Positions 10,801-20,699 of a stretch of 64,000 nt of DNA are shown piece by piece. Position 1 is the first letter of the stretch, and every line of letters begins with the position of its first letter. Source of the stretch: Polydactylus sextarius. Its lineage: Eukaryota > Chordata > Actinopteri > Polynemidae. The stretch spans positions 15,266,305 to 15,330,304 of the forward strand of contig CM028931.1 in assembly GCA_016801845.1 (NCBI GenBank). The letters run 5' to 3'. The translations under genes were made by a program, and so were the position numbers. Under the pieces are notes generated by a model. It had not been told where the DNA came from and searched no databases. It saw nothing but the letters and a program-made list of their open reading frames with translations.

Positions 10801-13542
10801 GCAACTCCTGTCGATGACATATGCATCGATGTTAACGGATGAAAACGGCTAAAAAAAAACAAGAGTTAATGTTGCACGACCGCTCACCGGGGAAGTCAGG
10901 TGGTTGAGGTATTGTTTGGTTGACCTCTGGGGAGGTGCTAACATTGTTGAAAGCTCTGATGTTGAGGCGATAAGCCGAGTAGGAGAGAATCAGACTGATC
11001 TCGGGCTCGGTTGTGTTCAGCTCGAACTCCCGCGGTTCTTCCCCCGACGCTTTGGCGACGGTCACGTAGTAGCCGTCGCTCGGCTCGGTGGCAGGAAACT
11101 TAACAAAACAGGAAGTTTTTATTAACACGTTAACGTCGGGTTACAGAAACACAGAGGAGATGCCACTCCCTTCCGTTAGAAAAAAAAAAAAAAAAAACAA
11201 CAAATTACCTTCCACTTTAAAGACACCACCCTGCGGCCTTTTTCCACGGCGACGCGAGATTCTCGAAAGCCGACGTCGACGGGTTTTGTCGTCAGTTCTG
11301 AAACACGACGTTTAGTTATTTCAGGTTTAAAAGAAGTTTGCGTTTAGTTGAAGTAGAAAACAAACCGACCTGACGGGACAATGTAGGTTCGACTCCACGG
11401 ACACTGTGTGCACTTGTCATTAGTGACGCATCGTATCTGCACCGTGTAGACTTTTGAGGAGGTTAGATTCTCCACCGTGCACCACGATGTGTTTTCAGAT
11501 TGCACCAGCAGCTGTGAAAAAAAAAAAAAAAAAAAAAAAAATAGAAGTAAATGCGTCATTATGCAAATCAAGGAGCTAATGTTTTCACTCATCTGATGGT
11601 TGGTTTGTCGGTTTATCGACACAATTTTAGGAACAAGTCTCGAGCTGATTCGCACCAAACTCCGTAAAATGAAGAAGCACGAAGACGTTTTTATTAATAT
11701 TTAAAATCACATATATTCATTTATTTATGAGTTTTTCATAATAATCGACTTTGACTGTCTTTTCTAAATAGTTAACAATGAAAGTAAATGGGGCAGCCAG
11801 CCAAACGTATCTAAATTGTCATTTTTTAACCACTAATAAAGCTCAAAATATCACTTCACTTCAGCAGTAGCATGAATAGGGTCCCTACACATAAACTGAA
11901 GTACTGATGACTTAGTAAATGAAGTGAGTTTATTAAAAACACTGTTTTACAAGACTTACCCAACATCATGTTTTCATAACAACTGGTGTTAAATTGTCAT
12001 CGTGCGTTATGTTATTGTTATGTAAACAAAATGCGTAAAACGGTGTTTTTAATAAACTATCAGTTCACTTACTAAGTTATCAGTACTTCAGTTTATGTGT
12101 AGGGACCCTATTCATGCTAACAACTAGTGATGAAGGGTGTTCCAGATCAGCAGATTCATCATTTTCCTGAACAACAGGTTGATGTGTCCGTGGAGAGCGA
12201 GGAAAATGATGAATCTGCTGATCTGGAACAATATGAGATCAGCAGATTCATCATTTTACTAACTATACACACATCAGCTAGTGGTTAAGGACTATGATGA
12301 ATCTGCTGATCTGGAACATCTTTTGTTTTTACAAGCAAATAGTTAACAATGAAAGTAAATGGGGCAGCCAGCCAAACGTATCTAAATTGTCATTTTTTAA
12401 CCACTAATAAAGCTCAAAATATCACTTCACTTCAGCAGTAGCATGAATAGGGTCCGTATAAGCACCTGACTCCATAAGTTGCTGTCTGCTGGTTTGTATC
12501 TCACAGAATAATAAGCGATGGCCTTGGCGTCGTTGTGTTCCCAGTTCACGTTCACGTATAGTTTTCCCTGCTTTCGTCTGAAGGTCGCGTAGTTCGGTGG
12601 AGCGCATCTCACTGAAAAAAATAAATAAAAATTTCTGTCAGTCAGTCAGTCGTCAGTTTTCAGTAGAAGAAGAAGAAGAAAAAAAAAACACTTACGCAGT
12701 TGTTTTGGCGAACCCGAAAAAAACGCTTTGGTGCAATTTCTCGATTCGACGTTTTCCAGAATGACGGCCGACACGTTGTTATTTTCGAACCAACGGATTA
12801 TTTTATTGAACCCGGTCATCCCTCTGTATACTTTGCAATATTTTTTGTCTCTTGAGAAGGAATTAGAAACAGCTGTTAGTGTGATGTCGTAACGTTTGCG
12901 TTTGCAACACGGAAAGATTAATGCACTTACGGCTGCCGTATGATAAGCGTGTAATTCTTTTCTCGGGTGTGGTTTCCAGGTTTCCACTCGCACAAAGTTG
13001 TTAAATTAGCATGGTTGCCATAGCAATGTAAATCATGGGCTTCGTCTGAAAGAAAGAGAGTGAGAGAGCGTTTCATGAACTGATTTATCCACTGATGATT
13101 CAAACTTGGCATGAGTCAGATGTTTCATTACCTGGCTCACAGTGGTTAAATGTGGAAGAGATGTTTGATGACTTGCAGCTAACTGGAACAAAAATATATA
13201 TATATGTATATGTATATGAATATAATGACTTGAAACTAGATCAGTATTCTAGAACAGATGTGTCATTTTTCTTTTTTTTTTTGTTGTTTTTTACAAGAAT
13301 TGCTCTTTGGAAAATGACGCAAAAAAAAAAAAAAATATAATAAGTAGCTTCAACTCACCTGTAGCAGCTGTAGTGTAGTAAACAATATTAAAGATAAAAC
13401 CTGGAATTTAAATGATTAAAGCTTCAGTTCAAAATCATAATAATCAAAGACAGTTAACGTAATTTGTAGACGACTTACCGAAGATGATAAAGGAAGCGTG
13501 TTTTAAATCTAAGAGATAAAACTCAGACCTACGTTGGACCAT
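7405..13542 (-). CDS. Class I cytokine receptor, gp130 family, IL-31RA-like; 15 coding exons, 736 codons
   Basis: Single-pass surface receptor expected to bind a helical cytokine and signal through JAK/STAT. Joining 15 GT-AG exons gives one open frame of 2211 bases with every phase matching. Order by residue: hydrophobic N-terminus (1 to ~34); cytokine-receptor homology module (~36-222) with C43, C54xW56, C79 and C113 and a degenerate WSxWS at 211-216 (CPWSRT); three fibronectin III domains (~222-322, 322-425, 425-523); transmembrane helix (~525-552); Box 1 at 558-565 (LWPSIPNP); a ~185-residue tail with only two tyrosines, Y677 and Y718 (YVRQ). Absence of an N-terminal Ig domain with three FNIII domains and this length fits IL-31RA, not gp130, LIFR or OSMR. 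IL-12RB1 and IL-27RA share the layout but are shorter in mammals. RGFLLGYIIYF in FNIII-3 is gp130-family-like. Family is confident; orthology is provisional. Confidence 0.9.
7977..8058 (-). CDS. Receptor exon 14: Box 1
   Basis: 82 bases between ATTTAG and GTGAGT. It encodes AKAVLWPSIPNPGMSDAM, the membrane-proximal Pro-rich Box 1 through which JAKs bind in this family. Confidence 0.93.
8136..8223 (-). CDS. Receptor exon 13: transmembrane helix
   Basis: 88 bases encoding a long apolar run (GLSSVLVIFAVVVALLLFGS) followed by LLIKR, a typical stop-transfer end. Acceptor CTCTGCAG, donor GTACGA. Confidence 0.93.
8317..8460 (-). CDS. Receptor exon 12: second half of FNIII-3
   Basis: 144 bases encoding YKLENLKTNTAYQVQISGFT and the G strand. 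The donor CAAG|GTTACG is weak but keeps phase into the transmembrane exon. Confidence 0.9.
8570..8990 (+). repeat. Dispersed repeat family D, copy in receptor intron
   Basis: Shares ACGTTAAAGACG, AAAGATGGCGTCTACAGACT, the ATTAATCTAGAGTTTATC block and GGTGCATCCTGGGAAATTTC with copies at 10.03, 15.85, 27.36, 33.06 and 59.73 kb. It lies between receptor exons 12 and 11. Confidence 0.8.
9371..9523 (-). CDS. Receptor exon 11: first half of FNIII-3
   Basis: 153 bases encoding SAPNISYYNVTLTSVILQW and then SIPEEDMRGFLLGYIIYFS, the tryptophan strand and the RGF turn common in LIFR/gp130-type FNIII domains. The donor GTAAGT is consensus. Confidence 0.93.
9730..9852 (-). CDS. Receptor exon 10: second half of FNIII-2
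   Basis: 123 bases encoding FKRYTITLHTRPNKETCNMK and a short NNSES loop with an N-glycosylation sequon. Donor GTAAGT. Two AGs lie next to each other at the acceptor (TTTAG|AG); phase selects the upstream one. Confidence 0.9.
10030..10515 (+). repeat. Dispersed repeat family D, copy in receptor intron
   Basis: Includes AACGTTCCTCTACTTCACCG, AAAGATGGCGTCTACAGACT and the closing GTCCTGGACCAGCTTCG block, as in the copies at 27.36 and 33.06 kb. Lies between receptor exons 10 and 9, the second copy in this gene. Confidence 0.8.
10622..10807 (-). CDS. Receptor exon 9: first half of FNIII-2
   Basis: 186 bases encoding GKLNITVHSKTSFTIYWGDD and YVCYSVEWNKNG. Acceptor TCGACAG, donor GTGGGT; phase agrees with both neighbours. 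Confidence 0.92.
10888..11098 (-). CDS. Receptor exon 8: most of FNIII-1
   Basis: 211 bases encoding DGYYVTVAKASGEEPREFEL and YSAYRLNIRAFNNVSTSP, with the tyrosine-corner pattern of a fibronectin III F strand. Donor GTGAGC. Confidence 0.92.
11209..11297 (-). CDS. Receptor exon 7: start of FNIII-1
   Basis: 89 bases encoding LTTKPVDVGFRESR and VVSLKWK, where the W is the B-strand tryptophan of the domain. Acceptor GTTTCAG, donor GTAATT. Confidence 0.9.
11370..11511 (-). CDS. Receptor exon 6: end of cytokine-receptor homology module
   Basis: 142 bases encoding SKVYTVQIRCVTNDKCTQ followed by CPWSRTYIVPS. This is where class I receptors carry WSxWS; only part of that motif remains. The acceptor is preceded by a T tract of about 24 bases, and the donor is GTCGGT. 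Confidence 0.92.
11744..12454. mobile_element. Foldback element family A inserted in receptor intron 5
   Basis: Both outer arms (AGTTAACAATGAAAGTAAAT at each end) and several inner inverted repeats are present. Its right edge, GGACCCTATTCATGC on the minus strand, begins about 11 bases inside the intron from the exon 5 donor. Confidence 0.8.
12466..12611 (-). CDS. Receptor exon 5: second CHR domain, first half
   Basis: 146 bases encoding RCAPPNYATFRRKQGKLYVN, then VNWEHN and YYSVRYKPADSNLWSQ, the usual B-strand tryptophan and C-strand pattern of the membrane-proximal CHR domain. Donor GTGCTT. Confidence 0.92.
12696..12850 (-). CDS. Receptor exon 4: first CHR domain, second half
   Basis: 155 bases encoding DKKYCKVYRG and VESRNCTKAFFS, giving the third and fourth conserved cysteines, with NVS and NCT sequons. 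The acceptor TTCTCAAG|AG is chosen because only it keeps frame with exon 3. Confidence 0.9.
12931..13045 (-). CDS. Receptor exon 3: first CHR domain, first half
   Basis: 115 bases encoding HDLHCYGNHANLTTLCEWKP. The C-x10-CxW pattern is the class I cytokine receptor hallmark. Acceptor TTCTTTCAG, donor GTAAGT. Confidence 0.93.
13359..13400 (-). CDS. Receptor exon 2: end of signal peptide
   Basis: A 42-base exon between TTCCAG and GTGAGT encoding FIFNIVYYTTAAT. It completes the hydrophobic segment begun in exon 1. Small size makes it easy for gene finders to miss. Confidence 0.75.
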
Positions 13543-13570
13543 GTCTCTTGAGAATTCGATTGTAGAAAAA
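13479..13570 (-). CDS. Receptor exon 1: start codon and hydrophobic leader
   Basis: ATG at 13542-13540 opens MVQRRSEFYLLDLKHASFII and joins exon 2 in phase. An acceptor (GGTTTCAAG) at 13571-13573 suggests this exon begins at 13570 with a short 5' UTR. The frame stays open upstream of this ATG, so the start is the best guess, not proven. Confidence 0.65.
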
Positions 13571-13602
13571 CTTGAAACCAAGAAAAAAAAAAAAACACTC
13601 AC

Positions 13603-13760
13603 ACCCACGACCTGCCACCACCGTTCGCTTTCATGATACGCACTCGAAGCTGTGCACTTAGAGAGTGAAGGAGGAGGAAATGTTTTTGGAGGAGTTATAC
13701 GCACGGTGGCGTGGAGGAGGAGGAGGGAGGAGGAGTGTTCAGAGGGCAACTTTAAATCGA
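13603..13760 (-). promoter_or_regulatory. Probable 5' UTR exon and core promoter of the receptor gene
   Basis: A donor GTGAGT at 13602-13597 pairs with the acceptor at 13573-13571, giving an unusually short (~32 base) intron if real; alternatively the sequence is continuous UTR. A GTATAA box on the minus strand lies near 13.70 kb. The transcript start is not determinable from sequence. Confidence 0.35.
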
Positions 13761-15600
13761 CTGTGCGCTCGGCTCGGCTGGAGTTTCACGAAACCCTCCT
13801 TTGAGAACTTCTTCTTTCCACAAATAGAAGCGTGCGCGCGCGTGTGTGAGAGTATTTCCAACAACAACAACAACAATCGCTTCAAGACGCGCAAAGAGAG
13901 GGAAATGAAAGTAAAAGCGACGACGCACGAGACAAAACGTTTCGTTACTGGAAGAAGAAATCCTGAAAACAGAATTTAAACTTTGATTTCAAATTCCCGT
14001 TTTACTTGCAAACACTTTTCATATATATATATATATATATATATATTCAGGGAATTAAAAAATAAACTGAAAATACTGGAAAATAGTCAAAAAGTTCTTT
14101 TAAGATTTAAAAAACAAACAAACATTGAGATGAAAAAGACAAAAAAAAAAAGGAAAAGAAAAATAGATTTCCTCCTGTGTTTTTATTATTTAAAAAAAAA
14201 AAAATCAGACAATTCATGGAAAAAAAAAGTAAAATAAAAAGTAAATAAAATACAGGAGTTGGACGATCACACGTCAACGTTGAAGCGAATGATGGTCTTT
14301 AAACAAAAAAAAAGAGAAAAGAAAAGAAACCCGTCTGATGTGTCATGATTATCATCATCATCAGCCCACAACAGACGAGCCGAACCGTTGACTCAAACGA
14401 TCGCGGCACTTTAAAGTCATTTAAGTCGCAGAGACGTTGATGCCACAGACAAAGTGCAACTCAGTCTTCTATTATTACTGGGATGTCGGGTGTTTGATTT
14501 GATTTACCGCCTCAGATTGAATTTTACGTGAAAGTCCCTCCGTGACCTTTTGACACCGTGACCTTGTTTCTTTGGATACAAAGTCTTTACAACCGTTGAG
14601 CTGGAAAGAAAAGGTCGTTTTCTGAGAGTCGATACCCCGAAGCCATCTTTAGATTCGCTCGCCGTTTGGTTAGTTCCTCTAAGAAAGGCGCTTTGACACC
14701 CAGTCAGTTCAAGACCGAGATGAAGTTCCCCGTTTTGCATGAGGAGGTTATCGCATAATCGTCCCGAATTAAAGACGCGCGTGTTTGTCGTTTTTGAGCG
14801 GGATGTCTGCAAGAGCTTTTACGTTCGATGTTTAAAGCGAAAGCGACCGTTTCGGCTCTCGGCCTAAATATTAAGTGCATGTAGCTCTTTCGTGAAGGTG
14901 AAACAGATGCAACTTTTTCTGTTTGTTCCTCGTTCAGGGCTGAACTGTAAACACACAGGAAGCGTAGTTCACACTTCAACAGGCTTCTGCTCATGGGCCT
15001 CAGTGTCATTAATACCGTTTATCTCCATCTCGATCTTCACCCTGAGCCGCACTAAAAAAGTTCTTGACACCTGTGGAGGAAAGTTCGAACCTCCGCTGAG
15101 TTTCATCCGTCGCCGTGTTTTCGATTCGATGGGCACCGAAGCGTCAGATGCAAACGTGTGGCGAGTTAAACCTCTGGGCAACGATTGTTTTCAGTCAAAA
15201 AAAGTGATGTTTAAAATTAGACAAAAAGAAGAAAAGATTAAGGATGCCCTGTCACAGGAAATCAGTTTCCGCTAAGCTAAGTAAAAGACCAGCCTACTCA
15301 TGTTTTTCACATGTGTAAATTTCCCCACCTTAGTGCTTATCATCCCTACGATCAGTGGTGTGTTATAACTCAACGGTGCACTTAGACGAGTTGAAAGGTT
15401 ATGTGGGTTTCTGCCGTGATGCGTTGGTGCTTTGATCAAAAGTCTTTTTGTCTTTTGTTTAGTTGAACACTGAGTGTGCCCTTCAGCTAACGTGATTGTC
15501 TGGAAATACCTACCGAGATAGCAAAAATCCTTTTTTTTTTTTTTTTTTTTTTTGCAACCAATTTGGTGCAAAGTTTCCAAAACATAGACATATAACTGCG
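13751..15600. other. Intergenic, upstream of receptor
   Basis: Contains an (AT)n at about 14022-14046 and several A runs. The 14.5-15.3 kb part has overlapping open frames on both strands (up to 127 codons) but no recognisable domain or splice structure, so I call no gene. An IRF-like AAATGAAAG word lies near 13.90 kb. Confidence 0.5.
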
Positions 15601-15610
15601 TTAAAAATCC

Positions 15611-15772
15611 AGTGAAGTGAAGTGATAATTTGAGCTTTGTTAGTGGTTAAAAAAATTACAATTTAGATACTATCGGCTGGCTGCCCCATTTACTTTCATT
15701 GTTAACTATTTGGTTGTGAAAACAAAAGACGGTCGACCAACGTAAAATATCTCTTGAGGGGGAGTTTGACTC
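15611..15772. repeat. Foldback family A, single arm
   Basis: From AAGTGAAGTGATAATTTGAG to CTTGAGGGGGAGTTTGACTC; one arm only. Confidence 0.75.
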
Positions 15773-15844
15773 ATCCTTGGATAAGGTGCAAAAGAAGAAA
15801 CAAAAGGACCAAAACATGGACATATAACTGGCCCAAAAAAGAGT

Positions 15845-16180
15845 TAAAAATCTTTGTTTGTTTGTTGTCGTCATGGAGACTCACATCGTCGTCTTTAACG
15901 TAGCGACTAGCGACGACTTCTGACGTGTAACGGTGAAGTAGAGGAACGTTTTCACCTCAACACTTTGTTCTAGAGATGAGGAGTAATACGAGAAATAATG
16001 AGAAATATCGTTACGGGTTAAATTTGGCCCAATTTTGTCAAAGTTTCAGGAGGATGTTCGACTCCAATATGACCCAAATTAAAGGTGCAATAGGACGGCA
16101 AATCTAATTATTGAACTTCAAAACATAGAGGTCACTGCCCTTAAAAGAGTCAAAAATCCACCACAGTCAAGATAAAAGTC
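15845..16180 (-). repeat. Partial family D repeat and associated flank
   Basis: The complement of the family D start (GACGACTTCTGACG, GTGAAGTAGAGGAACG), followed by AAATTTGGCCCAATTTTGTC. The latter recurs at 26.84 kb and, inverted, at about 9.95 kb. Confidence 0.7.
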
Positions 16181-17470
16181 TTCACCTTAACGTTACTTTT
16201 TAAGTAGTGTGGTTAAACCGACTTTAAGACCAAATCAAACTTATGCGAATCAAAATCAAAACACGTTTGTGCCTTTTTGTGAATTAGTCTCAGCCGCACT
16301 TGTGTCGACTGTGACTTGACGAAACACTTCCTCTTTCAGAACAGAGGAGACGAAGGTCAAGAGGGCTGCGTTCGAGAACCACAGCTGGTTTCTGTCGCTT
16401 TTTAGACCCCGCGCATCAAATCATCTGACACCGAATCGTTAATGACGGTTTCAGATGGAAGATTTTAGGGTTAAACTGAAGCAGAGAGCGTGGTCTTCTA
16501 GCAACACGTGTCGATTATAAATTCAGTTTGAGCCGTGATATCTTTCCTTCGCACACTTTGGGTGCGGTTGGACTCAACCAACCAGTATAGTTTAGCTCAG
16601 TTTAGCCGTCGTCGTATCACCTCCCGTGACCTCGACTGGGTTAAAGAGACAAGAGATAGTCTTCTGTGTTTCCTGTCCTCACAGGAAGTCAATCACTGGT
16701 TTTTAATCTGATGTCGATCTGGTTCATGAGGCCACAACGGCGTTAAGAGGACTTTTGACGAAAGCAGCGAGTTTGATGAAAGAGTTGGAGGAAGATTAAT
16801 GTTGTTCTGTTAGAAAAAGATAGAAAGAAGAAAATTTCACAATGAAAACAGGCAGAAACGCTTTAATTAGAGCAGCTCAGGAGCTCGCGTTCTCCCTGTG
16901 ACTTTATTTTTTTATCAACACCAGCAAACAGCGCCCTCGAGTGGACGAGCGTGTGCCGCAAATCAAACGACCCGGTTCCTCGTTTCTTTATGTCTCATGT
17001 TTCTAAATCACTCGTGGAGTTCACACTGTATTGGCACAATCACTAATGAGTGTGAACATAAAAAGGCAGCGCGAACAGTCAGAGTTCGAGTAGCGACAAC
17101 TCATGTCTGGTGTTTCTGTTTCATGTAGATTTTCCTCGAAAAAAGCAAAACTGTGACTAAAACCGTGACGATCGAGACAATTAACTACAGGAAACTTGTT
17201 GTCCCCCATGTGTGTGTGTGTGTGTGTGTGTGTGTTGCTTAATCAGATTATAAACCTTAATCTGAAGAATACAGTGAAAGTGTAGGTGGATATTTTGAAA
17301 TTCAGCCTCGCTAACAGTTAACGATCGCAAACTGGCACCAAACGGAAAGTTCAGCAGGTCAAGTTAATGATCTGTTTTAAATTAATATCATTGACTTTAT
17401 CAGTGTCTCTGGTGCACTGATGGATAAAGTAGCACTAGAGTAGAAATACAAATACTAGAGTAGAAGAACA
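16181..17470. other. Intergenic, nothing recognised
   Basis: Apparently non-repetitive within this window apart from a (TG)n at about 17209-17236. No coding or RNA signal seen. Confidence 0.5.
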
Positions 17471-17473
17471 GCA

Positions 17474-17860
17474 AGAAAAATGATGAATCTGCTGATGTGG
17501 AACATCCTTCATCACCAGTTATAAAACCAGACGTTGGGTAAGTCTTATAAAACAGTGTTTTTAATAAACTCTCAGTTCACTTACTAAGTTATCAGTCCTT
17601 CAGTTTATGTGTAGGGACCTTATTCATGCTACTGCTGAAGTGAAGTGATATTTTGAGCTTTATTAGTGGTTAAAAAATGACAATTTAGATACGTTTGGCT
17701 GGCTGCCCCATTTACTTTCATTGTTATCTATTTGGTTGTGAAAACAAAAGACGGTCAAACTCAATTTTACTTCAACCAACGTTAAAATATCTGTTGATCT
17801 CTTGGTGTTTTTTAAAGTTCCTCCATCCTTTCACCCTTTAAAGGGACAGTCCAGAGTAAC
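17474..17860. repeat. Foldback family A, one arm with a related outer end
   Basis: Runs from AAAATGATGAATCTGCTGAT through the standard arm to about 17798. Then TTTAAAGGGACAGTCCAGAG near 17840 resembles the terminal repeat of complete copies, in the opposite orientation. Confidence 0.65.
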
Positions 17861-18352
17861 ATGAACTCAGGGTCTATTTTATTTCAGAGTAATATCTGAG
17901 TATATAGTAATAATGAGTAGTGAAGTATCAGTACTGTTACTTTACGATGTGATAATAGAAACAGAGATCAGCTCCAGCTCAGTTACGTTTCAGTGCCGTC
18001 AACACCTGGGTGAGTGAAAGGCGGTTTTTGTAGCCGTCTTTCGGTTACAAAAACCGTAACGGTTTTGTTTCGACGCCTAAAAAAGTTCGAGGTGTCGTCC
18101 ATTCACTGAACCTTGTCAAATCACGATAAGAGACTCCACCGTTTCACTTTCTCACCACCTCTCAGTCTAATAGGTGTTGAGATGTTTTAGTCTGAACTCA
18201 GCGTCAAACACACTCGGCCGAGACTTGTCGGAGTCAACACGAGGCGGTGGAACGGTGATTGTTGAGGGCGGAGAGAGGACTGTGAACTAAAGTCTGGATA
18301 GTTAGACACGAAGAAGAGGCGGGAGATTCGCTGTCAACAAACTGTTGCTTAT

Positions 18353-18535
18353 CTATACAGAGACTCTGATGACGTCTGGACAAGATGGGAGCAAGTCGCG
18401 AAGAGGAAGATCTGGTTGGCGGAGCCACACCGCATCCAGTTCTCGGTCCAGGCGGTCTACCATGTATTTCCCAGCTCATCCAACCTGCGCTGCTGCACCA
18501 GCATGGCCACTTGCTGCTACAGAGAGCGTCTGTAG
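18353..18535 (+). pseudogene. LINE-like ORF2 C-terminal remnant
   Basis: One frame reads RWEQVAKRKIWLAEPHRIQF and on to FSVQAVYHVFPSSSNL, then Cys-rich residues and a TAG at 18533. The pattern of W, a basic stretch, RIQF and Y-x-VLPSPxNL is what I remember from the C-terminal part of fish LINE-like ORF2 proteins, ahead of a Cys/His knuckle. The fragment is short, has no start and has a degraded Cys region. Assignment rests on memory of the pattern. Confidence 0.5.
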
Positions 18536-18686
18536 TGGCGTCAACTTCATCAGACGTTGACGGCTTCTCAACAACAATGTCAACACAAGTTGCCCCAACA
18601 TGTTGCTAAGACCAACCTCAGACCTGACAGTCTGGTTGGCGACTGTCACAGACTAGACTGGAAGACTAGATGGAGTCAGCATCACT

Positions 18687-18718
18687 GGAGGAGGAGGAGG
18701 AGGAGGAGGAGGAGGAGG
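18687..18718. repeat. (GGA)n microsatellite
   Basis: About ten GGA triplets just after the LINE-like remnant. Confidence 0.95.
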
Positions 18719-18839
18719 CATCTTCAACAGCACGGAGGCAGCAGAGAAAACCTCTAGGTGGCTCTGGATGAAGAGGACGGGTCCGAGGTCAGGTGCTGCA
18801 TCGTCTGAGAGACTTGAAATGTAATTATGCAAGTGCCTC

Positions 18840-20610
18840 CTCTAGTGGACACACTGATAAATGATGAAAAAACTTTTATTTTATATTGATAATGTGTGAG
18901 AGAAGAAACATTTCCTCTTTATATATATATATATATATATACACTGTATTTATCATTAAAAATGCCCAAAAAAATAATGTAAAAAGTCACTGATGTAAAT
19001 AGAAATGTCACCAAAAACAAATAAAACACAAAATATCAGTCACTTGTCTTTTATTTTGAAAAGCTTCTGTCCTATAAAGACGTTGTCTAATTAGTAATTA
19101 TTAATTTATAAGTAAAACAAAATAATTAAAAATGGACAATAGAAACTTTTTTAAATTTTGTTTGAGTTTGAGTTTTGTTTTTATATCAGTCATCTTTTCT
19201 TTTATCTTTTATTTGAGTAAAAATAAATAAATTTAAACTTCAGCATTGACTTATATAGTATAATTTAATATAAAATAAAATAATATAATATATAATAGAA
19301 TAGAATAGAATAGAATAGAATAGAATAGAGGATATAAACATTGTTTCAGACTAAAGCAGCAGCGCCCCCTACAGCAGGACAGTGTTTCCTGCAGCTCCTT
19401 AGAAAATATTTAGAAATAACTTTGAGGATCCTGATCTGGTTCAATCATCCAAACCAGATCCACAGACCTGATCCAGAACCAATAAGACCCAGAAGAAGCA
19501 GCTCTGGGTCTGGGTCTATATAGTGACTAATAATAATAATAATAATAATAATAATATGACGTCTGATGAGTGTTTCAGTGTCGTTAGATGATTAAACACT
19601 GAAGCATCAATGTGATAAATGTGACTTGTCACATGACTCATGTGAAAAGAAGAAAATAAAGGAAATGTGACGAATCTGCTCATTCACGTCACATCTGACA
19701 CTTTAGTGACTAAAACCGCTGCTGTTTCTTCTTACGTCTCCTGTTTAAATCTGTTTTTAGGATATTTTATTTATCTTAATTTATTGCCTAGATTTTTTTT
19801 AATGCTTTTTATTTTACTATGATTTTATCGAACTTTTTTTTTTTTTTTTTTTAATTTTTAAAATTTGCGATCCGATATCAATGACGCTACATGAGGAATC
19901 ACATTGTTTGGTAACTAAAATAAATAAATAAATAAATAAAAATAAAGATTTACAAGTGAACATGGAAAACTTTCACTTCATTATAATAATAATAATAATA
20001 ATAACAAAGAAAATCATATTACGATATTGGGTATATATAAAGTTAATAATAATAATAAAAATTATTTCAATTATTATTTAATGAATTATTATTAATTATT
20101 TATTATTTTTATTTATTTAATGATTATTTTATAAATTATTTTTATTTAATTATTATTAATTATTTTATTATCTTATTGTTTTTTTAAATTATTTTATTAT
20201 TGTAATTAATTGTTTTTATTATCATCATAGATATATAAATAAAGAATGAAATAATAAAATCAAAAATAATAATTGTATAATTATAACTTGTTATTTTATA
20301 TGTATATTTATTTATTTAGTTATTCATATAAATAACTTTATAACTTTTATTATTATTATTAATAAGAATAATATATATATAAAAGTTAATAATAATAATA
20401 ATTGTTAGAATATATAATAAATAATCAATAAATTCAAATAATAATCATTTAAATAATAATTATAACTTAATAATTATTTATTTTATTTAGTTATCTAATT
20501 ATTTATTAAGTTATTTATATAAATAACTTTTCCAAAGTTATTTTAGTGCAGTAAATCTCTGATGATTATTATTATTATTATCATTTAAATAAATAAAAAT
20601 GCTTCTTGTT
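18840..20610. repeat. Very AT-rich block with microsatellites
   Basis: Includes (AT)n at about 18920-18942, (AATAG)n at about 19296-19330, (AAT)n at 19528-19557, then roughly 850 bases (19.74-20.61 kb) made almost wholly of A/T with repeated AATAAT and TTATTT words. No coding signal. It ends about 650 bases before the mast4 start codon. Confidence 0.85.
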
Positions 20611-20699
20611 GATATGAAGCAGAAGCTCTGAGACCTCGGTAGTTTTCCCATCAGAGGTCAGAAGAGGCCGGTTTTGTGTTTTTAACGTTGAACAGCACG

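Noticed and set aside
14892..15275. Plus-strand open frame of 127 codons upstream of the receptor
   Set aside because: No recognisable domain, open frames on both strands at the same place, and no promoter or polyadenylation pair that would make a single-exon gene.
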